Assembly (NCBI GenBank): GCA_947381435.1
Contig: CANCVE010000012.1
Location: forward strand, 1 to 64,000
Direction: 5' to 3'
DNA from: Chitinophagaceae bacterium
GTDB lineage: Bacteria; Bacteroidota; Bacteroidia; Chitinophagales; Chitinophagaceae
Length of the DNA: 64,000 nt
This document shows positions 43,464 to 52,346 of this stretch, piece by piece (the stretch's first letter is position 1; every line of letters starts with the position of its first letter). Below the pieces are notes generated by a model. It was given only the letters and a program-made list of their open reading frames with translations. It was not told the DNA's origin and searched no databases. Both the position numbers and the translations under genes were made by a program.

Positions 43464-44783
43464 CTATTGCTCCAAGTTCTTCTTTACCTCTTCTATTTTG
43501 AGTTTTAGTTCTTCATTACTTTTTTCGACACTGGAAATCTTTTCAGTTATGTCTGCAATGTCTTTTTCTACTTCAGCAAGTTTATTACTTACTTCTTCAA
43601 TGTCTTTTTTTACCTCAGCAATTTTTAGTTCCTTTTGTCCTACTTTCTCTGCCATCCTCTCCTTGAATGTGTCAGTCCATGCAGTATTAAGTTTCTCTTG
43701 CATATCAGCAAGATCTTCTGAAATCTTCTTCAAGAACTCTCTTTGGTTCACTAGTCTGCCTTGCTGTCTACTATGGAAATCTTTTTTATTTACCAATATT
43801 CGCTCAAGGTTACCCTTATCTGCTGTTCTCTTTTCTAGTTTCTCCGTTAGTACATTCAAAAAGTCAGTTTGCTTTACCAACCATTCCGCCCTTTTAAGTT
43901 CATTTAGTTTCTTTCTTTCTTCCCATTCCTCTTGTTTTTTCTGCATCTCAGCTCTGTGAGATTCCCAAGTTTTGTTTAGTTCGGTGCCAATTAATTCTAG
44001 TGTACTATATATTTTTTGCTTGTCTTCTCTAGTTATTTCTTCTTGGTTTTCATTAAGCACACGCCTCACATCCCTCAATCCTTCCGACTTCATCTTAAGT
44101 GAACTCTTTGGATCTGCTTCCTTATTTGTAATTATCCATTCTACTGCTGTTTGCTCGGCTCCAATGCTAATGAAGTAGGCAACTAACTGCTTCAACGATT
44201 CATATAATGTTCTTGTAGATGCATCAGGATGACACGATTCAATTATTTCAATAAGTATAGTTGAGAGTTGATGTGACTGATTAATCCGTTCATTTTTTTT
44301 CTCCCTCAAGGTAGCATAATAGGCATCCTCTTCTACTCTAAGGGTTTCCCTTATGTGATTAAACTTATCCCAAGCGTTTGTTCTTCTATCTTTTGATGGC
44401 CATCTCGATTGTTTAAAGCTATCGAATGCTTTATCCGTTAAGCTTTTTAAATGTATGATATCGTCCTTTTCAGGATTCTTAACATAAAATCCTTCGCTTA
44501 CCAAAGCTTCTATTTCTTTTATTTGTTGTTCAGCATTGGCAGCAAATTCTTCATTCTCATGAGTTATCAGGTCTTGTTTCTCTTTTAGGGTTGTAGCAAG
44601 CGTTTCAAACAAGTTTAGAGTAGTTTGTTTTTCATTTGAATCCGCAAAAGTTGTTGCCCTAAAGTGCTCCGTAATTTCACTCTTCATTTGCCACAAAGTC
44701 TTGCTATTTGGGTTGTCGTGTCCAAAGGCCTTAATTAGCTCGTCAAATTTTTCAATTTTGTGTATTAACTCAATTGCTGTCAT
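43464..44783 (-). CDS. Large coiled-coil protein, unknown
   Basis: The 439-residue protein is cytoplasmic and almost entirely helical. The last 190 residues are a continuous coiled coil (WEERKKLNELKRAEWLVKQ through EELKLKIEEVKKNLEQ). The N-terminal half has a tryptophan-containing helical repeat, for example SRWPSKDRRTNAWDKF, with a slight likeness to DUF349, not enough to call. It stands alone. A structural or nucleoid role is possible but unsupported. Confidence 0.65.
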   Translation of the reverse strand: MTAIELIHKIEKFDELIKAFGHDNPNSKTLWQMKSEITEHFRATTFADSNEKQTTLNLFETLATTLKEKQDLITHENEEFAANAEQQIKEIEALVSEGFYVKNPEKDDIIHLKSLTDKAFDSFKQSRWPSKDRRTNAWDKFNHIRETLRVEEDAYYATLREKKNERINQSHQLSTILIEIIESCHPDASTRTLYESLKQLVAYFISIGAEQTAVEWIITNKEADPKSSLKMKSEGLRDVRRVLNENQEEITREDKQKIYSTLELIGTELNKTWESHRAEMQKKQEEWEERKKLNELKRAEWLVKQTDFLNVLTEKLEKRTADKGNLERILVNKKDFHSRQQGRLVNQREFLKKISEDLADMQEKLNTAWTDTFKERMAEKVGQKELKIAEVKKDIEEVSNKLAEVEKDIADITEKISSVEKSNEELKLKIEEVKKNLEQ

Positions 44784-45162
44784 AAAATTAATCTTACGCT
44801 TAAAATAATGCTATGTCTCTGTATTCTGCCAACGAATTTTATCTTAATATTCAATACAACAAATTTATAGGCAATTCATTGTATTTATATCAATTCATAA
44901 ATAACAATTTCCCACATATATTTCTTCTTTCTTTTTGTGACGATACTGTTATAAAATTTCGCTTTTAGAAATAATAATTAATAAAACTAAGATAAACAGT
45001 GTTATATCACAGCTTTTCAAGTTACTAATTGGTGAATCTAGCTCAAAATTCTACATGTTCGTAAAATAAAGTTTGTAGATGAAAAGTCATTCTATTACTT
45101 TCGCATTGTCTATATTCTTCATAGGCTATTTATTTACAATCATTCATCAATACATAAATTAG

Positions 45163-47268
45163 ATGCAAAGCTTTCGCACCGAGTTAGAAAATCCATTAGT
45201 AGAAAGGGATATTATTGAATTAGAACAAAAGATTAAGGCATTCCGTGATGGCAAAATTCCTGATGAAAAGTTTCGTAGCCTTCGTTTAGCACGTGGTGTT
45301 TATGGTCAGCGTCAACAAGGGGTTCAAATGGTTCGTATAAAATTACCTTATGGTAAAATGACTTTCGCTCAATGGAAACGTATCTCAGATGTTTCTGATG
45401 AGTTCTCTACCGGAAACCTTCACCTTACCACAAGGCAAGATGTACAAATTCACTATGTAAGTCTTGAACGTACACCAGAATTGTGGAGCCTGCTTGAAGA
45501 AGAAAGCATCACCATGCGTGAAGCTTGTGGTAACACGGTTCGTAATGTTACTGGATCTGATATTGCTGGTGTTGACCCAGAAGAGCCTTTCGACATCACC
45601 CCTTATGCTCATGCTATCTTCGAATACTTCTTACGTAAACCCTTTGGTCAAGAACTAGGTCGTAAATTTAAGATAGCTGTTTCTAGCAGCGAAAAAGATA
45701 CTGCACTAGTTTTTATGCACGACCTAGGTGCTATCCCTCGAATTAAAGTGATTGATGGCAAGGAAGTTCGTGGATTTAAAGTAGTTGTTGGTGGCGGTTT
45801 GGGTGCACAACCTTTCCTTGCCCATACCACTCACGAGTTTTTGGAAGAAGATTTATTAATACCTTACATAGAGGCGGTTATTCGTGTATTTGATAGAAAT
45901 GGTGAGCGTAATAGCCGCCATAAAGCACGTATCAAATTCTTGATCAACCAAGTTGGCATTGATGCTTTTAATGAATTGGTTGCTGCCGAACAAAAAGCTG
46001 TTAGTATCAAGACCTATAAAGTAGATACTAATGCTCATACAGAAAGTAGTTTGCCTACTGCAACCTTTACTCCACAGGATGTTAAAATAAAGAATCCGCT
46101 AGCTTTTGAACTTTGGAAGAATACCAACGTGAAAGAGCAAAAACAAAAAGGATATTATTTAGCATTTGTACGTGTGCCTAACGGAAACATAAGTTCTGAT
46201 GTTAGCCGCAGATTAATAGAAAAGTTACAGCCAGTTATTGCGGACGATGTTCGTGTTACCATCACCCAAAACCTTCAATTCCGTTACATTAAGCCAGAAA
46301 ACTTGGAATATGTGTACAGTGTTTTGGAAGCGGAAAACTTAGTTTCTCCAGGTTATGGTAGTGCTGCGGATATTGTTTCTTGCCCAGGTACCGATACTTG
46401 CAATCTTGGTATTTCTAATAGTACTAGCCTTGCAGTTGTTTTATCTTCTGTTATTGAAGATGAATATCCTGAGTTATTATTGAACCAAGACATTGCCATC
46501 CGCATAAGTGGATGTATGAATTCTTGCGGTCAGCACGGCATTGGCACTATTGGCTTTCACGGAAGTTCATTAAAAGTAAAAGATAAGGTTGTCCCTGCCG
46601 TTCAGGTTTTGATTGGTGGCGGAAACCTTGGTGGAGGCGATGGACGCATTGCAAATAAAGTATTAAAAGTACCTAGTAAGCGTGCTCCAGAAGTGGTTAG
46701 GTATGTAGTGGACGATTTTACTGCTAACAAACAAGCCGAAGAAACTTTATTGCAATATACTTTTAGGGTTGGAGAAAGATATTTCTACGATTTATTGAAA
46801 CCCCTTACTAATACTGCCACATTAGAAGCAGATGAATACATTGATTGGGGTAAGGTAGAAACCTTTGCTACAGCAATTGGCGTAGGAGAGTGTGCAGGCG
46901 TAATGATTGATCTAGTTTCTACGTTAATATTTGAAGCAGAAGAAAAGATTGATTTGGCTGATTCTAGCTTTGCTAATCATGCTTATGCAGATAGCATCTA
47001 TTTTGCTTATGCAGGATTCATCAATACTGCCAAAGCTCTATTATTAAATCATCAAGTACAGTGTAATACACAAACTGGCATAATGAAAGATTTTGATGCA
47101 CACTTTACTTCAAAAGGATTGTATAGCGGTGCTGAAAGTTTTACAGAACTTGTTCTACAAATAAATAAGAACGAGCCAACTGCCGAGTTTGCAGCCTCTT
47201 ACCTACAACAAGCAAAGGCTTTTGTTGAATATGCTAAGGCTTATAAAGAAGAAGCAGTTACTGCATAA
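45163..47268 (+). CDS. Siroheme-dependent nitrite/sulfite reductase hemoprotein with C-terminal extension
   Basis: The 701-residue protein has two ferredoxin-like half-domains (VYGQRQQGVQMVRI and FSTGNLHLTTRQDVQIHYV early, then the second repeat) and the 4Fe-4S/siroheme cysteines C407 and C413 (SCPGTDTC) with C451 and C455 (GCMNSC). It would reduce sulfite or nitrite by six electrons. The last 140 residues (FATAIGVGECAGVMIDLVST onward) are a helical HEPN-like domain found fused in Bacteroidota proteins. No cysDN, sirohaem-synthesis or flavoprotein gene is nearby. The 378-base upstream gap (44784-45162) shows no repeat and only a weak TACTTTCG promoter-like word near 45098. Confidence 0.92.
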   Translation: MQSFRTELENPLVERDIIELEQKIKAFRDGKIPDEKFRSLRLARGVYGQRQQGVQMVRIKLPYGKMTFAQWKRISDVSDEFSTGNLHLTTRQDVQIHYVSLERTPELWSLLEEESITMREACGNTVRNVTGSDIAGVDPEEPFDITPYAHAIFEYFLRKPFGQELGRKFKIAVSSSEKDTALVFMHDLGAIPRIKVIDGKEVRGFKVVVGGGLGAQPFLAHTTHEFLEEDLLIPYIEAVIRVFDRNGERNSRHKARIKFLINQVGIDAFNELVAAEQKAVSIKTYKVDTNAHTESSLPTATFTPQDVKIKNPLAFELWKNTNVKEQKQKGYYLAFVRVPNGNISSDVSRRLIEKLQPVIADDVRVTITQNLQFRYIKPENLEYVYSVLEAENLVSPGYGSAADIVSCPGTDTCNLGISNSTSLAVVLSSVIEDEYPELLLNQDIAIRISGCMNSCGQHGIGTIGFHGSSLKVKDKVVPAVQVLIGGGNLGGGDGRIANKVLKVPSKRAPEVVRYVVDDFTANKQAEETLLQYTFRVGERYFYDLLKPLTNTATLEADEYIDWGKVETFATAIGVGECAGVMIDLVSTLIFEAEEKIDLADSSFANHAYADSIYFAYAGFINTAKALLLNHQVQCNTQTGIMKDFDAHFTSKGLYSGAESFTELVLQINKNEPTAEFAASYLQQAKAFVEYAKAYKEEAVTA

Positions 47269-47289
47269 TACTTTTATAAGTTATATTAC

Positions 47290-47323
47290 AAAGGCCGCCT
47301 CTACTTGGGGTGGCCTTTTTTTG
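47290..47323 (+). terminator. Terminator of the siroheme reductase gene
   Basis: AAGGCCGCC and GGTGGCCTT form a 9-bp stem with one G-T pair around CTCTACTTGG, followed by TTTTTT. Confidence 0.85.
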
Positions 47324-47344
47324 TTTAGTATAGATTGAATCTGT

Positions 47345-47470
47345 AATCAGTTAGCAGTTTGCAGTGAACAGTTATCAGTTAATAGTAATCAGTGAACAGT
47401 TAGCATTAATCTGTAGATTGTACTTTTAACTGCTTTTATTACTGATTGCAGCTAACTTCTAACAATTCAC
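47345..47470. repeat. 7-bp-period repeat between two plus-strand genes
   Basis: Words CAGTTAG, CAGTTTG, CAGTGAA, CAGTTAT, CAGTTAA, TAGTAAT, CAGTGAA, CAGTTAG follow one another at 7-bp steps; the right part (AACTGCT, ACTGATT, GCAGCTAAC) is partly complementary. This copy lies about 80 bases after the stop codon, behind a normal terminator. Confidence 0.8.
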
Positions 47471-47515
47471 TATTCTCTGATTATTAAAATAGTTTTTAAA
47501 CATTAAATATTTAGA

Positions 47516-48541
47516 ATGATGAAATCAGTATTAATTAATGAAGCCTATAAGGTAAGCGTAGTAGAAATGGATGAGCCTAGCTTATCGAGCGATGAGGTGC
47601 TGTTAGAGATTTATTATATTGGTCTTTGTGGTAGCGATTTAAGCTCGTATAAGGGTATGTCTCCAATGGTGGTTTATCCTGTTGTGCCTGGTCATGAGGT
47701 GAGTGCGGTAATTAAAAGCAAAGGCGCAAATGTTCCTGATACTTATGCTGTGGGTGATAGGGTTACTGTAAACCCTTATTCTGCCTGTGGTGTGTGCCCT
47801 GCTTGCCGCATTGGGCGTACAAATACTTGCGAGTATAACCAAACATTAGGCGTTCAACGCAATGGTGCATTGAAAAAGTATTTTGCCATTCATCATAGTA
47901 AACTAATTAAGAGCTCCATTTTAACTGAAAAAGAATTTGCTTTGGTTGAGCCATTAAGTGTGGGTTATCATGCAGCCAATAGAGGAGGCGTTTCGGAAAT
48001 AGATACAGTATTAGTATTTGGTTGCGGTATGATTGGTATTGGAGCCATATTGGCTAGCATCCGTAAGGGTGCCACGGTGATTGCTGTGGATCTTGATGAT
48101 AACAAACTAGAACTTGTAAAAAGTTTTGGCGTAAAACACATTATCAATGCAATGACTACCGACGTAATTACCAGAGTAAAAGAGATAACCAATGGTGAGG
48201 GCGCAAATGTTTGTATAGAAGCTGTTGGTGCCCCTGCTACTTATACTACCGCTATAGAAGCGGCTGCTTTTGGGGGTCGTGTTGTTTATATAGGCTATGC
48301 AAAGAGTGATATTTTGTTTAATACTAGTCTTTTTGTAAAGAAAGAATTAACCATTTGTGGTAGCCGCAATGCACAGTTTGAGTTTAGACCAGTAGTTCAG
48401 ATGCTGGAAGACAAGACAATTGATGCGGATAAATTGATTACTAAAATTTATCCAATGGAGCAGACAGGGCAAGCATTGAAGGATTGGAGTGAAATCCCTT
48501 CTGCATTTATCAAGATATTGATAGATGTAAAGAATGCCTAA
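47516..48541 (+). CDS. Zinc-dependent alcohol dehydrogenase (sorbitol/threonine dehydrogenase-like)
   Basis: This 341-residue medium-chain dehydrogenase has the catalytic-zinc ligands in GLCGSDLSSYKG and VPGHEVS, a structural-zinc loop CGVCPACRIGRTNTC (spacing C-x2-C-x2-C-x7-C), and the Rossmann motif VLVFGCGMIGIGAI. Its closest relatives oxidise polyols or uronate-derived sugars (L-idonate, galactitol, sorbitol) or threonine. The true substrate is unknown. It could start at either Met1 or Met2. It is not in an obvious sugar operon. Confidence 0.9.
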   Translation: MMKSVLINEAYKVSVVEMDEPSLSSDEVLLEIYYIGLCGSDLSSYKGMSPMVVYPVVPGHEVSAVIKSKGANVPDTYAVGDRVTVNPYSACGVCPACRIGRTNTCEYNQTLGVQRNGALKKYFAIHHSKLIKSSILTEKEFALVEPLSVGYHAANRGGVSEIDTVLVFGCGMIGIGAILASIRKGATVIAVDLDDNKLELVKSFGVKHIINAMTTDVITRVKEITNGEGANVCIEAVGAPATYTTAIEAAAFGGRVVYIGYAKSDILFNTSLFVKKELTICGSRNAQFEFRPVVQMLEDKTIDADKLITKIYPMEQTGQALKDWSEIPSAFIKILIDVKNA

Positions 48542-48599
48542 AAAATTATTTAATCACCTTTCGCATATTTATCAACACGATAGCAAAGCCTTTTCATTC

Positions 48600-48758
48600 A
48601 ACACATAGGCACATTAGAGACATAGAAAAATAAGGTTAGAAGCGTTGCACTTTAAGGTAACATAGATGAGAGTATAAAAAGTGAAACTTATTTCCTATGT
48701 GTCCTTTTCTTTTTTCTTTTGAACTCAGCTGACTATGTTCCTTATGTGCCTATGTGTT
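48600..48758. repeat. CACATAG fold-back element 2
   Basis: The arms 48600-48625 and 48733-48758 match at 23 of 26 inverted positions (AACACATAGGCACAT then ACATAG). The interior GCGTTGCACTTTAAGGT and AAAAAGTGAAAC is an inverted relative of the interior of element 1 (33341-33687). The 16-base word at 48784-48799 outside its right arm is also shared with element 1. Confidence 0.8.
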
Positions 48759-48850
48759 TAATTTTACTAGATGTGAATAAAAATGCATAACATCAGTTAT
48801 TTAATGATTATCATTTATTGTTTAGGTATACCCTTCACAACTAATTGTAT

Positions 48851-48858
48851 TACTTTTG
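48851..48858 (+). promoter_or_regulatory. -7 promoter element of ndk
   Basis: TACTTTTG matches TAnnTTTG, 21 bases before the ndk start. Confidence 0.55.
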
Positions 48859-48879
48859 CGGCCTTAAACAAAAGATATT

Positions 48880-49296
48880 ATGAGTAACAGAACATTTACA
48901 ATGATTAAACCCGATGCTACGAGTAAAGGGTACACAGGAGCAATTTTAGATCAAATCATTAAAGCTGGTTTTAGTATTAAGGCAATGAAATGGACTAAAC
49001 TAACTGTTGAGCAAGCTGGTTTATTTTATGACATTCATAGAGAGCGTCCTTTTTTCCCTGAGTTAGTAGCTTTTATGAGTAGTGGGCCAATTGTAGCTGC
49101 TATTTTAGAAAAAGATAATGCAGTAGAAGATTTTAGAACTTTAATTGGTGCTACTAATCCTGCAAATGCTGCTGAAGGAACAATTCGTAAGAACTTTGCT
49201 GCTTCTATTGGAGAAAATGCTGTTCATGGAAGTGATAGTGACGACAATGCAACTATAGAAGGAGACTTTTTCTTTTCGAAGTTGGAAAGATTCTAA
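48880..49296 (+). CDS. ndk: Nucleoside diphosphate kinase
   Basis: This 138-residue enzyme balances nucleoside di- and triphosphate pools through a phosphohistidine. It shows [10 protein letters not shown] at the start, RERPFFPEL, the IRKNFA strand, and the active His116 in NAVHGSDS. Length is normal. It is transcribed alone from a TAnnTTTG promoter and shares a bidirectional terminator with the SRPBCC gene. Confidence 0.96.
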   Translation: MSNRTFTMIKPDATSKGYTGAILDQIIKAGFSIKAMKWTKLTVEQAGLFYDIHRERPFFPELVAFMSSGPIVAAILEKDNAVEDFRTLIGATNPANAAEGTIRKNFAASIGENAVHGSDSDDNATIEGDFFFSKLERF

Positions 49297-49401
49297 AAAT
49301 TAACTTAAAGTTTTAAGTTATTTTTAATTTTAATTTAATTTAATCTAATTAATTCTGCAAAATGTATTACTTTTGTAATGTTTTTTAAGGGTTTAGGGTT
49401 G

Positions 49402-49438
49402 AAAAAAGGGCTGTGATTCTTCACGGCCCTTACTTTTT
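49402..49438. terminator. Bidirectional terminator between ndk and the SRPBCC gene
   Basis: AAGGGCTGTGA and TCACGGCCCTT form an 11-bp stem with one G-T pair and a short loop, flanked by AAAA on the left and TTTTTT on the right. Confidence 0.88.
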
Positions 49439-49467
49439 TAATATATCTTCTGATAATTCTTTCTATT

Positions 49468-49968
49468 TTACTGTATGATTGCCAATAAATTATCCAATAA
49501 TTGATGCGTTTTTCCAATAGTTGTTTCAAAACCACTACTCAGCATCTTATCTCTAAATTGAACTGAAGGACAAACCGTATGGATAACAACTTTTGTACTA
49601 TTTCTATTACCATTCTTCAATTCATGAAAGGTAATGGTCTCCAATACAGCATCCATCTTTTGCGGTAATCCTTCAAATTCCGATGTCATACTAATTTTTT
49701 GAGGTACAATTACATCATGATATACACCCCTAAAGCCAAACTTCATTCCATTTGGGTGCGTATGAAAGTGTTTGTAACTGCCACCAGCCTTGCAATCCAT
49801 TATTTCTATCTGCATATTAAGTTCTTTTGGCAAAAACCATTGCACCAATAATTCTGGTGTGGTAAACGCCTTAAAAACAAGTTCTCGCGGTGCATAAAAC
49901 GTTCTCTCTACAAAGTATTCTTGCTTGTTTGGCTCCGCAATTACGATAGTGTTGTTTAGTGTTGACAT
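49468..49968 (-). CDS. SRPBCC (AHSA1/START-like) domain protein
   Basis: This 166-residue protein has the AHSA1 landmarks VERTFYAPRELVFKAFTTPE (18-37), LVQWFLPKE, and FRGVYHDVIVPQKI, ending in a long helix with GFETTIGKTHQLLDNLLA. The fold is a helix-grip pocket that binds a hydrophobic ligand. Such genes often follow an ArsR-type regulator gene in Bacteroidota; none is present here, though two operator-like palindromes lie upstream at 50450-50491. Confidence 0.88.
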   Translation of the reverse strand: MSTLNNTIVIAEPNKQEYFVERTFYAPRELVFKAFTTPELLVQWFLPKELNMQIEIMDCKAGGSYKHFHTHPNGMKFGFRGVYHDVIVPQKISMTSEFEGLPQKMDAVLETITFHELKNGNRNSTKVVIHTVCPSVQFRDKMLSSGFETTIGKTHQLLDNLLAIIQ

Positions 49969-50185
49969 AAAATTTGTGTTTGTTTTATTATTAAATGTAA
50001 TTCGTTTTTGTTGGTACGTACTTACGCAAATCTTCCGTTAAGTTCTAATTTCAAATCTTAATTTATTGAGAAAAAGCCTGACTATTTATTCCAACATTTT
50101 ATTCTAAGGCGTATGGGTTCATTGATGGTAGGGCAATTAAAGCCACTATTGCCTTGCGAGTTGTGGCGAAAATTGCCCAAACAAA

Positions 50186-50410
50186 CAGGGCAAACGCATT
50201 TAATTTTTTTTATACCACATAGCCACAGTAGGCACATAGCTTTTATTATTTCAGGCAGATAAAACGCTTCGCTTTAAGGTCTCATAGCGTTGTAAGCCTG
50301 TATATCCCCGTCTATGTGGCCTTAAAGCGAAGCGTTTCCTTACTGAACACTATGTGGCTATGTGACTATGTGGTATATTTTATCCAATTAATTTTAGTGC
50401 GTTTGCCCTG
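50186..50410. repeat. CACATAG fold-back element 3
   Basis: Three nested inverted pairs are visible: CAGGGCAAACGCA (50186-50198) with its complement at 50398-50410; TATACCACATAG with its complement ending at 50377; and the perfect 18-bp pair AAACGCTTCGCTTTAAGG (50262-50279) and its complement (50320-50337). Between lie 8-base CTATGTGG-type words. The element occupies the gap upstream of the SRPBCC gene. Confidence 0.8.
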
Positions 50411-50449
50411 CCCAAACAAAGTCTACTCTCCTGAAAAAATCATTTATTT

Positions 50450-50491
50450 GCTACCAATTGGTTGCAAATATAAATGCAACTAATTAGTTGC
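50450..50491. promoter_or_regulatory. Pair of operator-like palindromes
   Basis: GCTACCAATTGGTTGC (50450-50465) and GCAACTAATTAGTTGC (50476-50491) are 16-base palindromes (the second perfect) with the shared pattern GCWACYAATTRGTTGC. Their centres are 26 bp apart. This is the form of a dimeric winged-helix repressor site. No regulator gene is adjacent. Confidence 0.5.
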
Positions 50492-50774
50492 GAAAAAATT
50501 TATTTTAAATAATTCAATGAATAGGGTAGGGGAGCGTTTAATGCGATGTGGAGGATGTTTGTATTTAGGAGAAGGCATTTTGTAATGAAGCTTTCATCAA
50601 TTAAAAACTAACAAATAATACGGATACTATTTACTTATCTCTTACAAAAATTTTTTACCTTAAATAGTTGGTTTAATAATTTGTCACTATCGCTTTTGCA
50701 ATTTTACACCCCCTATTTTATTCAACGCTTAGTAAGGCAAACCGTGTAGAGTCTTCTTCATGCCCAAGAAGTAT

Positions 50775-51041
50775 CCAAAAAAGCCTTTTTACTGCTCCCT
50801 GACACCTGATACTACTAAAAAGAGTTGTTTTTACTAGCTTCAGCTCTCTGATGCTACCAAGAAGAGTTGTTTTTGTTAGCTTCAGCTCCCAGATGCTAGT
50901 AAAAAGGGTTGTTTTTACTAGCTTCAGCTCCCTGATACTACCAAAAAGAGTTGTTTTTGGTAGCTTCAACTCTCAGATACTAGTAAAAAGAGTTGTTTTT
51001 ACTAGCTCCAGCTCCCAGAGAGCAGTCTGTAGCTTTTTTGG
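50775..51041. repeat. 21-bp repeat array 6, a series of covarying hairpins
   Basis: Five hairpins with 10-bp arms and 6-base loops start at 50812, 50854, 50896, 50938 and 50980, exactly 42 bp (two 21-bp units) apart. Arms alternate between CTAGTAAAAA/TTTTTACTAG and CTACCAAAAA/TTTTTGGTAG, so changes in one arm are matched in the other. Outer ends are inverted copies (50775-50801 and 51016-51041, sharing CCAAAAAAGC and ACTGCTC). The array lies in a divergent gap (49969-51167); apart from this, the fold-back element and the operator pair I see nothing there. Confidence 0.9.
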
Positions 51042-51167
51042 GTAATCATACAAGATAGCACATTTTAAAAATAAAGCGTTGAATATCCAATGCTTATTGC
51101 CAACTTTGTTAAATCGTTGACGCAGCAACGTGTTTTTACATTTTATTAAATAAATAAAACACTTGTT

Positions 51168-52127
51168 ATGTCTACACGCAATTGGATTCGGTCTGATAAT
51201 TTCATTATCCCCATAGTTAATCGCACGCACATTGCTGCTAAAGAAATTTTCAATAAATTTGATGAAAACCTAGCTGCCGGGATATTAGATACGGCGATAC
51301 ATGATTTATACATTTCTTTTCATCCATTCAATGTTACTTACGATACCTGTTTTGCTGCTTGGAATGCCTTGAAAACAAGCAATCCCGGTAAAACACTGGA
51401 TGTCCAACAAAATGTAGAAGAACTAATTACCAATATTGGCAACTGGGACGTGGCCATTCAGGGCGTACATAACCGTTCGTCAGCTGCCTATAAGTCATTG
51501 TTTCCTAAACACCGTACACCTTTTCAGAGCGGAACGGTAGCAAGTAGGATAATTGCTTTAGAAGCCCTTATTGCCAGCATTGGTACAGATGCAGCATTGG
51601 CTACCGTTAAGGCAGATATTGTAACTTTTTTGGCTGAGTTTAAAGTTGCCCGAACCAAGCAAAGTGGACAGATAACTACCATAGATACTGCCCTTACCGC
51701 TTTGGACGAGGCTACTTTGGCGGCAGCAGAAAAAATGTTTTACGTGTATGGTGGGTTGGTAATGAAGTTTTTTCAGACACCAAAATCGATGGAGGACTAT
51801 ATGCCTGTAGCATTGCTGCAAGAATCGTTTCAAACAACATTTGTTGCTACATTAAAAGACAACAGGCCGAGAAGGATAAATAAACGCAAACTGGATCCAA
51901 CTGAAACGAGCCTCAAGTTTACCGGTTTGGGGCCAGATATTATTCATGCATATTACACAAATGGCTTGGTGAAAACGCTTGGCGTTGGAGATCTTTTTGT
52001 AGTGATAAACCCTAATTCTACTGCTACTTTCAGCCCAACAGAAATGGGCTATACTGACGATAAACGTTGTTTATTTGTAATGAATATGGGTACCGGCAAA
52101 ACAGTGGTAACCATAAAGCTTATTTAA
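51168..52127 (+). CDS. Conserved hypothetical protein, unknown function
   Basis: The 319-residue protein has no signal peptide. The N-terminal two thirds are helical (for example LDTAIHDLYISFHPFNVTYD and IDTALTALDEATLAAAEKMFYVYGGLVMKFF) and the last 90 residues look like a beta domain with GLGPDIIHAYYTNGL, GVGDLFVVINPNSTATF and FVMNMGTGKTVVTIKLI. The GTGKT string resembles a P loop but sits in a strand near the C-terminus and is probably chance. It has its own terminator and lies 126 bases after repeat array 6. I cannot name a function. Confidence 0.7.
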   Translation: MSTRNWIRSDNFIIPIVNRTHIAAKEIFNKFDENLAAGILDTAIHDLYISFHPFNVTYDTCFAAWNALKTSNPGKTLDVQQNVEELITNIGNWDVAIQGVHNRSSAAYKSLFPKHRTPFQSGTVASRIIALEALIASIGTDAALATVKADIVTFLAEFKVARTKQSGQITTIDTALTALDEATLAAAEKMFYVYGGLVMKFFQTPKSMEDYMPVALLQESFQTTFVATLKDNRPRRINKRKLDPTETSLKFTGLGPDIIHAYYTNGLVKTLGVGDLFVVINPNSTATFSPTEMGYTDDKRCLFVMNMGTGKTVVTIKLI

Positions 52128-52148
52128 CTCATCTAATTAATATCAACA

Positions 52149-52183
52149 AAAAGCGGTCATCTCTATTCGGGATGGCCGCTTTT
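52149..52183 (+). terminator. Terminator of the gene at 51168-52127
   Basis: AAAAGCGGTCATC and GATGGCCGCTTTT form a 13-bp stem (with one G-T pair) around a 9-base loop, then TGTTTTT. Confidence 0.88.
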
Positions 52184-52346
52184 GTTTTTAGAAACGCAAT
52201 ACGATATTTGTGTAATGATATTAGTTCATTAATAAGGCCTTTACCTATTTAATTATTCTCCTCCAGAAAATAACTTTTTGTGTATCTGGCTATATTCCAC
52301 CCTTTCTTTCTTTACTTTGTACATATAGTTTCTCTAAAACACTCGT

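Noticed and set aside
52080-52110. P-loop (GTGKT) in the hypothetical protein at 51168-52127
   Set aside because: It is at the extreme C-terminus, lacks a following helix and a Walker B partner, so chance is more likely.
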